Shown: positions 1-6,160 of the stretch, in pieces
Layout of the letters: every line of letters starts with the position of its first letter
How positions within the stretch are numbered: position 1 is the first letter of the stretch
NCBI GenBank assembly: GCA_022562855.1
Contig: JADFON010000098.1
Span: 1-6,795 of the forward strand
Origin: Candidatus Zhuqueibacterota bacterium
Lineage (GTDB): Bacteria > SM23-31
Direction of reading: 5' to 3'
Length of the DNA: 6,795 bases
The notes under the pieces: model-generated
What the model saw: only the letters and a program-made list of their open reading frames with translations
The model's database searches: none
What the model was told of the DNA's origin: nothing
Translations under genes and position numbers: made by a program

Positions 1-162
1 ATCTAACGAATAGTTTAACAATTTTGTTATGTACATTTTCTTCCAATCGATTGAAATTAATTTATGTTCCCTGAAGTCTTTTAATTTTGATTGACTGCAT
101 ATAATTTCCACCTTCTCCGGATAGGTCAAAATAACCTCGTGATAAATTTCAAACTTATTCAC
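1..162 (-). CDS. Possible partial reading frame after the secretin, running off the left edge (unknown function)
   Basis: I do not recognise this product. After a TAA just behind the secretin stop, one minus-strand frame stays open to the window edge. From a GTG at 160-162 it gives 54 residues rich in Lys, Ile and Glu (starting VNKFEIYHEV, later SIDWKKMYITKLL), which looks like coding composition, although the length is too short to be sure. No good ribosome-binding site precedes the GTG. A second candidate start in the same frame is the ATG at 34-36, preceded by GGAAG at suitable spacing, which would leave only 12 residues here. It would follow the secretin by 21 bp or about 147 bp depending on the start, so it could be the next operon gene. 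No transcription terminator is evident between the secretin and this frame. Confidence 0.3.
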   Translation of the reverse strand, partial: MNKFEIYHEVILTYPEKVEIICSQSKLKDFREHKLISIDWKKMYITKLLNYSLD

Positions 163-183
163 ATCCGAACAAAGTTACAGGTT

Positions 184-2106
184 CTATTCAGGAATCGGTA
201 CTCCACCCGGTCCAGAACCCGCCGGCGATTCCATACGAACAATATCCGGTGCAATAAAAATTATCAATTCGCTTCGGGTTACATCGATTCTTTGATGTGT
301 AAACAATTTACCAAGCAGAGGTATGGAACTGAGAAATTTCACCTTGCTTGTAGTCTTCAGTTTATCCTCTTTTATAAGACCGCCGATAATGACAACGTCC
401 CCGCTTTTTACCCTTACATTGGTTGTTGCTGTTCGAGATGATATGATTGGCTGATCACTGTTTCTACCGGTAAACCCGGAAACTTCCTGTATAACCATTT
501 TTACCCATAGCGTTATGTATTTATCATCATTTACGCGGGGAATAACGGATAACGCCACAACAACATTTTGATTTTGTACGGTTGTAATTGCAGCGGCTCC
601 ACCGCCTGCACCGCCTGCTCCGCCTCCGCCTCCTCCACCAGCAGCGCCACCGGCGGCGCCACCTCCGCCAATTTGCGTTACTTCTATCGGGATTGATGTA
701 CCGATTGCTATTGTAGCTTGCTCGTTATGCATAGTAGTTATACTCGGTTGATTCAAAAGCTTGGAATTCTCCCTTTTTTCAAGCAGATCAAGCATAGCCT
801 TTGTTTGTGCAAACGAAAGAGTTCCCGTCCGGAACGAACCGATATTCAAAGGCAGTCCGGGAATATTTACCAATCCTCCTGCGCCCCCTCCTGCGCCTCC
901 TGCGCCTCCTGCCGCACCACCACCAGGAGTTGCCGCACCGCCGCTTGCCTGTCCTCCGATACCTACCACTTCCAACATTGTCTGCCAATTAATTCCCCAT
1001 TTTTCGCTTTCAGCGAGTCTTGTTTCTACCACTTTTACAGAGATATGGACCTGGGGAACGGGTACGTCGAGGGTTTCGATTATCTTTCGCATTCGTTCGA
1101 TAATAACCGGACGGTCCAAAACAAAAAGTTCATCGGAAATTCCCTGTGCTGCTTCATCACCGACAATATCATCGACTCCCTGTAATGGATTTCCACCACC
1201 GCCGGCTCCTCCTGTACCGCCACCGCCGGTGGGAATTGTAATATTTGCACTGCCCATCGATGTACGTGTAAAAACTTCTACCTGACCTGCCTGAGATTTT
1301 ATCATATCCAATTTCGGTTTAAGATCGCTTGCGCGTATATAATTCAGCTTGAAGACCTCCACCTTCATTTCCTCGTCGACTTGCACATCCCTGCCAAGTA
1401 CAACATATAAATCAGCCTGGGGTTTATAATATTTGTATTCGTTTGCTGTGAGTATTGCCTCAAAGAGGTTTTCCTTTTCGTACCGTCCCGTTAGAAAAAT
1501 AGACACCCTGTCATCCCGCGCAACCGATTTGGAAATCAAAATATTCATTCCGTGCTCGATTTGGAACATACTGATTATCGTTTCAATGGTGACGTCGCTG
1601 ATATTTATATTTACACTGTCCCTATCCTGAACGACCCGGACGATGTTTGCCGGAGGTACAGGAGTTATTTCAACCGGAGGCGCCGGTTCTGTAAACGTGT
1701 AATTTGACAGGGTCAATACGATATTGCCGTCCAGCGTATCCACTCGTAACGTTGCATCAACCCTTAGAAGCGTTGTCACCCGGACAATAGGCGGATTATC
1801 AAAAAACTGACTCGACCTGAAACCTGCAACGGGTCCGGCAGGACCGGTTTGACCTGTGATTAAATGCCGCGCTCCTTCAATGTCGATTACAATTCTCCGC
1901 ACAATACCGTTCTCATCACCGGCAAGTGTAAAATACCGGTACTGGTTGATATTGTCGCCCTGGATCGTAATCCTGGTTATCGATTGCTCTTCAGATATGG
2001 AAATTCCCGTAACATTTTTAAGCTGAGCCTTTACATTGGCGCCAATGCAGAGAACCAAGATCACAATTGGCAGTCCGGCAAATTTACTGATTTTTGCGTA
2101 AAACAT
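184..2106 (-). CDS. pilQ: PilQ-like type IV pilus secretin (outer-membrane pore)
   Basis: The protein is 640 aa and is predicted to form the multimeric outer-membrane channel through which the pilus passes. Residues 1-27 form a signal peptide (hydrophobic core 11-22, likely cut after NVKA). An AMIN-like domain (about 30-135) would bind peptidoglycan. A secretin/TonB short N-terminal domain follows (about 165-240), then a secretin N-domain (about 247-350, VFKLNYIRASDL at its start). The secretin core (350-625) shows PQVHISVKVVE, the LLNQPSITT segment and the VKSGDVVIIGGLI and IPLLGKLF motifs that define the family. Three Gly/Ala-rich stretches (294-305, 384-411, 480-506) interrupt it. There is no lipobox. 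I chose the ATG at 2104-2106 because a strong Shine-Dalgarno sequence lies directly before it; a GTG seven codons upstream (2125-2127) is the longer alternative. The gene overlaps the pilP-like gene by 23 bp, implying coupled translation, and ends in TAG. One AMIN plus one short N-terminal domain fits PilQ better than GspD, though a related secretin is possible. Confidence 0.9.
   Translation of the reverse strand: MFYAKISKFAGLPIVILVLCIGANVKAQLKNVTGISISEEQSITRITIQGDNINQYRYFTLAGDENGIVRRIVIDIEGARHLITGQTGPAGPVAGFRSSQFFDNPPIVRVTTLLRVDATLRVDTLDGNIVLTLSNYTFTEPAPPVEITPVPPANIVRVVQDRDSVNINISDVTIETIISMFQIEHGMNILISKSVARDDRVSIFLTGRYEKENLFEAILTANEYKYYKPQADLYVVLGRDVQVDEEMKVEVFKLNYIRASDLKPKLDMIKSQAGQVEVFTRTSMGSANITIPTGGGGTGGAGGGGNPLQGVDDIVGDEAAQGISDELFVLDRPVIIERMRKIIETLDVPVPQVHISVKVVETRLAESEKWGINWQTMLEVVGIGGQASGGAATPGGGAAGGAGGAGGGAGGLVNIPGLPLNIGSFRTGTLSFAQTKAMLDLLEKRENSKLLNQPSITTMHNEQATIAIGTSIPIEVTQIGGGGAAGGAAGGGGGGGAGGAGGGAAAITTVQNQNVVVALSVIPRVNDDKYITLWVKMVIQEVSGFTGRNSDQPIISSRTATTNVRVKSGDVVIIGGLIKEDKLKTTSKVKFLSSIPLLGKLFTHQRIDVTRSELIIFIAPDIVRMESPAGSGPGGVPIPE
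589..669 (-). repeat. Gly/Ala-rich low-complexity tract 3 in the secretin gate region
   Basis: This G+C-rich block of GGN/GCN codons encodes secretin residues 480-506, almost only Gly and Ala. It sits between IPIEVTQI and the strand beginning TTVQNQNVVVALSVIP, where secretins usually carry a short loop near the inner or cap gate. Repetitive GCC/GCG-type units make it a likely site of length variation by slippage. Confidence 0.75.
874..957 (-). repeat. Gly/Ala-rich low-complexity tract 2 in the secretin core
   Basis: It encodes secretin residues 384-411 (mostly Gly and Ala, with one TP), just after the GINWQTMLEVVG strand at the beginning of the secretin core and before LVNIPGLPLNIG. The base composition is far more G+C-rich than the surrounding gene. 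This is probably an exposed, flexible loop. Confidence 0.75.
1192..1227 (-). repeat. Gly-rich tract 1 in the secretin N-domain loop
   Basis: It encodes secretin residues 294-305, nearly all Gly, followed by NPLQGVDDIVGDE. It lies inside the N-domain between the first helix-strand pair and the returning segment DELFVLDRPV. Disordered, Gly-rich loops at this point are common in secretin N-domains, so this is the least unusual of the three tracts. Confidence 0.65.
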
Positions 2107-2557
2107 ATCTCTTCCCTTCCGGGTCACTGAGTACCACTCTTTCTGATGTATATTCTATAATAGTGAAACCCATTATTATATCGTTTACCTCGTACGGTCT
2201 GTCATTGATTAGCGCCATTTTGCCAAAAGTACCTTGAAATCTTATTCCTGTAAGCTGGCTTGGTTGAGTCTGCGTGTCCGAAACCGGTTTCAGGGACGGC
2301 GGTCTTGAAAATGGATCATCACGCAGTTCAAGGTTCGGCGGAGGTTGAAAGGTCCTTGTTCCCTGTCCCGATTGCGTAAGCTGTCCTTGATCCCTGATTT
2401 CCGGTTGAGCTAAGTTTTGCGAAGTCGCTGGTCTGCCGGACACAAAACCTTCAGAAACGCTTGTATTGCCCGATTCATCGCCCGGCAAATACTCATAGGC
2501 TGCGTAAGCCAATACCACGGCAAGAACAATCAATAACATTTTTTGTCTTTTGGGCAT
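2084..2557 (-). CDS. pilP: PilP/GspC-like inner-membrane alignment protein
   Basis: This 157-aa protein has one N-terminal membrane segment (about 7-24), a Pro/Gln/Ser-rich periplasmic linker (25-78), a DDPFSRPP motif (80-87) and a small beta domain (about 100-155: GIRFQGTFGKMALINDRPYEV, then DIIMG and RVVLSDPEGKRYVL). This pattern matches the homology-region domain shared by PilP and GspC, which contacts the secretin N-domains and PilN/PilO. Proteobacterial PilP is a lipoprotein, but this protein has no cysteine at all, so it is anchored by a transmembrane helix as in GspC. The ATG at 2555-2557 has only a weak ribosome-binding site; it begins 23 bp after the pilO stop, and translation may depend on coupling. 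It ends in TAA, 23 bp inside the secretin gene. The assignment rests on position, topology and the short motif, not on strong sequence identity. Confidence 0.75.
   Translation of the reverse strand: MPKRQKMLLIVLAVVLAYAAYEYLPGDESGNTSVSEGFVSGRPATSQNLAQPEIRDQGQLTQSGQGTRTFQPPPNLELRDDPFSRPPSLKPVSDTQTQPSQLTGIRFQGTFGKMALINDRPYEVNDIIMGFTIIEYTSERVVLSDPEGKRYVLRKNQ
2109..2120 (-). promoter_or_regulatory. Ribosome-binding site deciding the secretin start
   Basis: On the minus strand GGAAGGGAAGAG stands two bases before the ATG at 2104-2106. The longer GTG start at 2125-2127 would place this purine run inside the coding sequence and has no comparable site of its own. This favours the shorter 640-aa secretin, whose N-terminus is also a better signal peptide. 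Confidence 0.6.
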
Positions 2558-2580
2558 GATTACACTTATTTTTTACTACG

Positions 2581-3165
2581 CTAACTGACTTCTACGAAAA
2601 TATAAACCGTTAAATCGATTATTAATTCAGGGTACAAAAAATCATCCGTGTTTATCACTATTTTTCCCGCTCTTATCAGGAACGGAAAATTTGTAAAACC
2701 TTCAAGGAAATGCACAAGGTCTTCAAATGACCCTTGCAAAGACATTTCCATATCTATGGGTCTTATACCTGTCTTAGATTCCAGAGTCGATGTGTCGGCA
2801 AACGCATTTACATCGGGAAACATTTTGTCGATATTTGGCTTAATATTTTGTGTGATTATGAGATTGCTTCCCTGAATGTGTCTCTCAAGAACCTCTTTTA
2901 CATACAATATGCTGTCTTCCGGGACAGAAAGCTTGATACTGCTCCGTGCGCTCGCCTGGAGAGTTACAATTTCCTCTCTCAACGAAACCAGCATACTGTC
3001 CGTTACATTCATACTGCTGATATCTCGTTGGATTCTTTGGATTTCCACTCTCATGTTCACGACTTCGCCTTTTTTAGGGCTGTAGTAAAACATATACCAA
3101 CCTATGACTACCAGCGCCAACACAGCAGAGGCGGCTATAATTTTTTCACGATATCCGAATTTCAT
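2581..3165 (-). CDS. pilO: PilO-like inner-membrane alignment protein
   Basis: This 194-aa protein has the PilO/GspM layout: a short cytoplasmic N-terminus (MKFGYREK), one membrane helix (about 9-27), a heptad-like coiled-coil stretch (about 32-72) and a periplasmic domain of ferredoxin-like size (about 80-194). The segment IRPIDMEMSLQGSFEDLVHF followed by LEGFTNFPFLI is typical of PilO, where a strand leads into the helix FEDLVHFLE. PilO pairs with PilN through the coiled coil and the periplasmic domain and links the inner-membrane platform to PilP. The gene starts 2 bp after the PilN stop (a GAG lies shortly before the ATG) and is followed 23 bp later by the pilP-like gene. The length is close to the usual 200 aa, and no anomaly is visible. 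It ends in TAG. Confidence 0.85.
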   Translation of the reverse strand: MKFGYREKIIAASAVLALVVIGWYMFYYSPKKGEVVNMRVEIQRIQRDISSMNVTDSMLVSLREEIVTLQASARSSIKLSVPEDSILYVKEVLERHIQGSNLIITQNIKPNIDKMFPDVNAFADTSTLESKTGIRPIDMEMSLQGSFEDLVHFLEGFTNFPFLIRAGKIVINTDDFLYPELIIDLTVYIFVEVS

Positions 3166-3167
3166 AT

Positions 3168-4340
3168 TTACTCATAATTTACCGAAGGCGGGAGACCCCA
3201 ATTTATTTGAAACCATTTACTGTTTTCCAGAACTAAAGCCATATCGATTTCTAAAGCAGCCGGATCGGTCTCATAGCCGGATATCCTGCTGAACATCCCG
3301 GTGTTCTTAAGTTTTATAAAGAAATCACTCAATTCAATCTCTGCAAAGGACAGATCGGTAAAAATTCTTCCAAATAATGAAAACGTATTTCTTTCGGTCA
3401 AATCAATTGAAACTTCCTCAAGTGATATTATCCTGGGAGTATACATACTCAAAAGGTATAGATAGTCCTTTATCTGGGTTGTTCCGGCAAATTTTTGATA
3501 ATCTGATTCATCCGTTCTTTGTTTATCTATGATCTGGATTCTCTGATTGTTCAAAACCGTAAAGATATTTTGATTGGTATCCGACGGCTGCCTGTCTATC
3601 CTTGCCTGCTCCAATTCACCATTTACTGAATTGTATTCAGTAAAAGCAAAAAACGACATTGTACTAATAATAAATAAAACCACCGCCGCTGCAAGCGTCA
3701 AGATTCTCTTTTGAACCGCGAAAAGCAGTTTGTCCTTCAACTCTCTTGGCAGAAGGTTGATACCCTTTTTATCGGAGAAGGCAGTTCCAACCGCGACGGA
3801 CAGGCTTGGCGCTACATCCGATACATTTTTCTCTTCCTCCAAACCGGGTTCGATTTTTATTTTATTGAACGGATTTAGTATTTCCACGGATTTATTTAAA
3901 CCATCAGCAAGAAACGTGTCAATATTTTTTAAAAGCGCAGTGCCGCCTGATAAAAATATCTTTTCCGGTTCATCATAGGGAAACTTTGTCCGGTAGTAAT
4001 CGAACGAACGCTGTATCTGGACTGTAAGTCTTTCGATAGCCGGGCGCATTAGCGAGGCGATTTGGTTCAATGTAATACCGTGATCGGTTGTCAGAAGCAT
4101 GTCATCCGATGGTATGCCATGGATAAATTTGAGCCTTTCCGCTTCTTCTTTATCGATCTTCACGGACCCTTCCGTCCCTGTAATTGTACCGACCATCGCG
4201 TTTGTGATATCGTCGCCGCCGGTGCTGATTTCACGTGCAAATTGAAGATTGCCCTCATGTATGAAAATAATATTGGTCACTTTTGCCCCAATATCGATCA
4301 CCACACCGGATGCTTCATCGGGATTATCAGAGAACAGCAA
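3168..4340 (-). CDS. pilN: C-terminal part of PilM fused to PilN (downstream of an in-frame TGA)
   Basis: This is the second part of one reading frame that begins at 5108; numbering below is for the joined 646-residue frame. Residues 257-446 complete the actin-like PilM fold, with the second phosphate motif GVVIDIGAKVTNIIF (268-282) and the adenosine motif IFLSGGTALLKNI (384-396). INLLPREL (450-457) is the classic PilN N-terminal peptide bound by PilM; a membrane helix (about 468-489), a coiled-coil stretch (about 490-545) and a PilN-like periplasmic domain (to 646) follow. No start codon lies immediately before INLLP, so PilN is not a separate gene. The nominal start here is a TTG at 4338-4340 with no convincing ribosome-binding site; the first ATG is at 4194-4196. 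The true frame continues upstream 22 codons to the TGA at 4407-4409. It ends in TAA, 2 bp before pilO. If the TGA is real, whether this half is made at all is unclear. Confidence 0.85.
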   Translation of the reverse strand: MLFSDNPDEASGVVIDIGAKVTNIIFIHEGNLQFAREISTGGDDITNAMVGTITGTEGSVKIDKEEAERLKFIHGIPSDDMLLTTDHGITLNQIASLMRPAIERLTVQIQRSFDYYRTKFPYDEPEKIFLSGGTALLKNIDTFLADGLNKSVEILNPFNKIKIEPGLEEEKNVSDVAPSLSVAVGTAFSDKKGINLLPRELKDKLLFAVQKRILTLAAAVVLFIISTMSFFAFTEYNSVNGELEQARIDRQPSDTNQNIFTVLNNQRIQIIDKQRTDESDYQKFAGTTQIKDYLYLLSMYTPRIISLEEVSIDLTERNTFSLFGRIFTDLSFAEIELSDFFIKLKNTGMFSRISGYETDPAALEIDMALVLENSKWFQINWGLPPSVNYE

Positions 4341-4406
4341 GAAGTTGTAATAAATCGATAACGGTATGGCGAGAATGTTTGCAGGTTCTACACCGATCGA
4401 TTCGAA

Positions 4407-4409
4407 TCA
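4407..4409 (-). other. In-frame TGA interrupting the pilM-pilN fusion gene
   Basis: The codon (tca on the plus strand) lies at residue 234 of the joined frame. No base is missing or added: the 22 codons between it and the nominal restart read as PilM sequence. TGG (Trp) or CGA (Arg) to TGA is one transition. Trp at residue 185 of this gene is TGG, and the ATPase gene just upstream ends in TGA, so ordinary code use is likely. The TGA overlaps a 10-bp palindrome, GATTCGAATC (4399-4408). Confidence 0.9.
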
Positions 4410-5108
4410 TTTCACCTGGTCATCGATAAGTATTTGTTCGACAATCGCAGCTAAAACTTCGGTCTTGTCAACTCCCTTTTCCTGTGTTTCTCCAAGAATC
4501 TTAAAATCGATTGTAGCGTCATCGCCGGAGAAGGGCAGATCCTTTTTTGCGTTCCAGACAACTGCATCACGAAGTTCCTTTTTGGGGATTTTAGGCAAGC
4601 TTATTTTTTTGATACTGACATTTTGCCCAAATACCGTGGTAGACACAAGAGTGGTGTTTTTTAGTTCTTTTGGAATCAGTTCGTTTATTGCTTTTCTGAT
4701 GTTTTCTACTTTCTTTGCCGGGTCGCCCGTATAGTGTTCCTCTACCTTGCGAATACCTATGTCTTTTAATACAGTTTCGTGTTTTTCTTCAACAAAATAG
4801 ACATATTTGATTGAATCTGTTCCGATATCAATTCCTATCAGTCCCTGTCTCGGATTAATAAAGTTTCGAACTTTACTTCGGATTTTATCCAGAATCGAAT
4901 CGAGCGAAAGCGATTCTTTAAGACCGGATAGTTTATCTTTTTCTGCTTCAGCCGGCTGAGTCTCACCGGACAATGCAATCTGTTCCTCCTCAGACAACCC
5001 AAGCAGACCATCGGGAGCCTCTTGACTCTCGTCTTCGGAATCACCCCTGAGGATCTCAAGCAGCCGGTTAGTGGCAAGTTCTTTTTTGTCTTCTTTTAAA
5101 TCAGGCAT
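4407..5108 (-). CDS. pilM: N-terminal part of PilM, type IV pilus actin-like ATPase, ended by an in-frame TGA
   Basis: PilM is a cytoplasmic FtsA/actin-like protein that binds ATP and the N-terminus of PilN. This 233-aa piece has an acidic, probably disordered extension (about 1-85, rich in Glu, Asp, Ser and Lys) before the phosphate-1 motif LIGIDIGTDSIKYVYF (90-105), which is where PilM proteins usually begin. LPKIPKKELRDAVVWNAKKDLPF (171-193) is a strong PilM family signature. Reading stops at TGA after DDQVK, but the same frame goes on as FESIGVEPANILAIPLSIYY, so the fold is cut between its two ATP-binding halves. The ATG at 5106-5108 overlaps the ATPase stop codon by 8 bp and is preceded by AGAGGT at about ten bases. 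Alone, this fragment lacks the second phosphate and adenosine motifs and should not be functional. Logically the gene spans 3168-5108 (646 residues, PilM plus PilN). Confidence 0.88.
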   Translation of the reverse strand: MPDLKEDKKELATNRLLEILRGDSEDESQEAPDGLLGLSEEEQIALSGETQPAEAEKDKLSGLKESLSLDSILDKIRSKVRNFINPRQGLIGIDIGTDSIKYVYFVEEKHETVLKDIGIRKVEEHYTGDPAKKVENIRKAINELIPKELKNTTLVSTTVFGQNVSIKKISLPKIPKKELRDAVVWNAKKDLPFSGDDATIDFKILGETQEKGVDKTEVLAAIVEQILIDDQVK

Positions 5109-5928
5109 GCCAGTTAACCTCTTGTCTTACATTGTCCAGTACATATTTTTCATCAATAACTTTTTTATTTTGTCTTATCATAGAGATTAGCGCATCATGA
5201 CAAAACATAGCAATCCTTCTCGGATATCCCTGGGTATGCGTATAAATAAGCCGTATCGCTTTGTCTGTGAATAAAATTCTATTCGAGTTCATTCCGGCTG
5301 TCTGAAGTCTGAAAATAATCATACCTTTTGTATCTTCAAGATTGAGCGGGTTAATGTTGTAACCCATTGAAATCCTGTCAAGAAAATTTGGCTGACGGCG
5401 CATTTTATGAAGAAATTCCGGCTGGGAGAAAATGACAAGTTGCAGCAGTTTGTATTGGTTCGTTTCATAATTCAGAAGCGTTCTCAATACTTCAATATAT
5501 GTTGGGGTTAGCTTTTGCCCCTCGTCAATTATCAAAACCACAACCTTTTTTTCATTAACACCCTTTTGAAGCAAATAGTTTTCCAGGTCGTTCTTATATT
5601 CAAAAGTCGACCTTGAGGTCGTTTCTATGCCAAATGAAGCGCATAGATTTCGCATAAACTCGTATTCCGATTTAAACGTAGGATCAAGAATAATACGAAT
5701 GACAAAGTTCTTTTTCTCCTTTGCAAAACGTTGAATCAGCATCCTGCTGACGGTTGTTTTTCCGGTGCCTACTTCGCCCATAACAACGCTAAGCCCCCTC
5801 CTCAGCCGGATAGCAATTTCAAGCCTGTTCAGGCACTCCTTATGCTCATGCGATTCGTAAAAAAACACAGGATCGGGTGACGTAGAGAACGGTTCTTTTT
5901 TCAGATCGAGTAGTTTAAAGTACTCCAT
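5101..5928 (-). CDS. ExeA/GspA-like AAA+ ATPase
   Basis: The protein is 275 aa and starts MEYFKLLDLKKEPFSTSPDP, the hallmark N-terminus of the ExeA/GspA family (YF.L...PF..TPDP). Walker A is GEVGTGKT (51-58). Walker B is VVVLIIDEGQ (129-138, with D135 and E136). The sensor-1 segment is LLQLVIFSQPE (161-171), FLDRIS (182-187) follows, and the sensor-2 motif is GYPRRI (234-239). ExeA of type II secretion works with ExeB to assemble the secretin through the peptidoglycan, and carries a membrane segment and a peptidoglycan-binding domain after the ATPase. Both are absent here, so this is a cytoplasmic ATPase-only form. Its place just before the PilM-PilN-PilO-PilP-PilQ genes suggests a role in pilus or secretin assembly. 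It overlaps the MerR-like gene by 14 bp, has a good ribosome-binding site (GGAG eight bases before the ATG) and overlaps pilM by 8 bp. Related TniB-type transposition ATPases are a less likely alternative given the context. Confidence 0.88.
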   Translation of the reverse strand: MEYFKLLDLKKEPFSTSPDPVFFYESHEHKECLNRLEIAIRLRRGLSVVMGEVGTGKTTVSRMLIQRFAKEKKNFVIRIILDPTFKSEYEFMRNLCASFGIETTSRSTFEYKNDLENYLLQKGVNEKKVVVLIIDEGQKLTPTYIEVLRTLLNYETNQYKLLQLVIFSQPEFLHKMRRQPNFLDRISMGYNINPLNLEDTKGMIIFRLQTAGMNSNRILFTDKAIRLIYTHTQGYPRRIAMFCHDALISMIRQNKKVIDEKYVLDNVRQEVNWHA

Positions 5929-6148
5929 TTTCCTTTCTCCGAAGAAGTTCTTTAACCGGAACTTTTTGCATGCGCAGTTCCTGGATTCTCTTTATCTGCT
6001 CGACAGTGGAATCGTCAAAATACCTGTAATTGCTCCTTTCGCTTCTTCCCACTTCCTTAATCAACCCGATTCTCAGGTAATAATTCAAAGTATCGATGGA
6101 ATACTTAGTATGACGGGCAAGGTCGCCAATCATATAAATATTTGCCAC
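5915..6148 (-). CDS. Small MerR-family DNA-binding regulator
   Basis: This 77-aa protein is essentially a MerR-type winged helix-turn-helix alone. The segment YMIGDLARHTKYSIDTLNYYLRIGLI (about 5-30) is the helix-turn-helix, NYRYFDDSTVEQIKRI (about 40-55) holds the wing and following helix, and LRMQKVPVKELLRRKEN ends it. There is no effector-binding domain and no cysteine for metal sensing, so it cannot be a classical metal- or drug-responsive MerR; it may respond to a partner protein or act as a simple repressor. The start is GTG at 6146-6148, set by a near-perfect AAAGGAGG six bases upstream. It is the first gene of the operon, and its stop overlaps the ATPase start by 14 bp, so its level is probably tied to the pilus genes. 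A strong promoter and a repeat-based putative operator lie directly upstream, which suggests autoregulation (inference). Confidence 0.85.
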   Translation of the reverse strand: MANIYMIGDLARHTKYSIDTLNYYLRIGLIKEVGRSERSNYRYFDDSTVEQIKRIQELRMQKVPVKELLRRKENGVL

Positions 6149-6152
6149 TCAG

Positions 6153-6160
6153 CCTCCTTT
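6153..6160 (-). promoter_or_regulatory. Ribosome-binding site of the MerR-like gene
   Basis: AAAGGAGG on the minus strand lies five bases before the GTG at 6146-6148. It is nearly the full anti-16S complement and justifies the GTG start, since the next ATG in frame (sixth codon) has no such site. The putative operator repeat at 6160-6170 directly abuts it. Confidence 0.75.

Noticed and set aside
91-441. Plus-strand open frame of 116 residues
   Set aside because: It runs opposite to the secretin C-terminus, is full of Arg, Cys and Phe, and shows no domain or start signals.
761-1285. Plus-strand open frame with a Pro-rich 174-residue translation
   Set aside because: It is the antisense of the Gly/Ala-rich secretin stretches (GGN read backwards gives Pro codons). 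It has no ribosome-binding site or family features, while the minus-strand frame is a clear secretin.
4407-4409. Selenocysteine at the in-frame TGA
   Set aside because: PilM is not a redox protein, no functional Cys is expected at this position of the fold, and no convincing selenocysteine-insertion hairpin is seen right after the codon (only the short palindrome GATTCGAATC that overlaps it).
3168-5108. Genome-wide TGA reassignment (TGA read as Trp or Gly)
   Set aside because: Trp codons checked here are TGG, the ATPase gene ends in a TGA that overlaps the next start in the usual way, and no other gene in the window has an in-frame TGA.
5101-6148. MerR plus AAA+ ATPase as part of a Tn7/Tn5053-like transposon
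   Set aside because: There is no transposase, terminal repeat or target duplication, and the genes overlap and run directly into the pilus genes.
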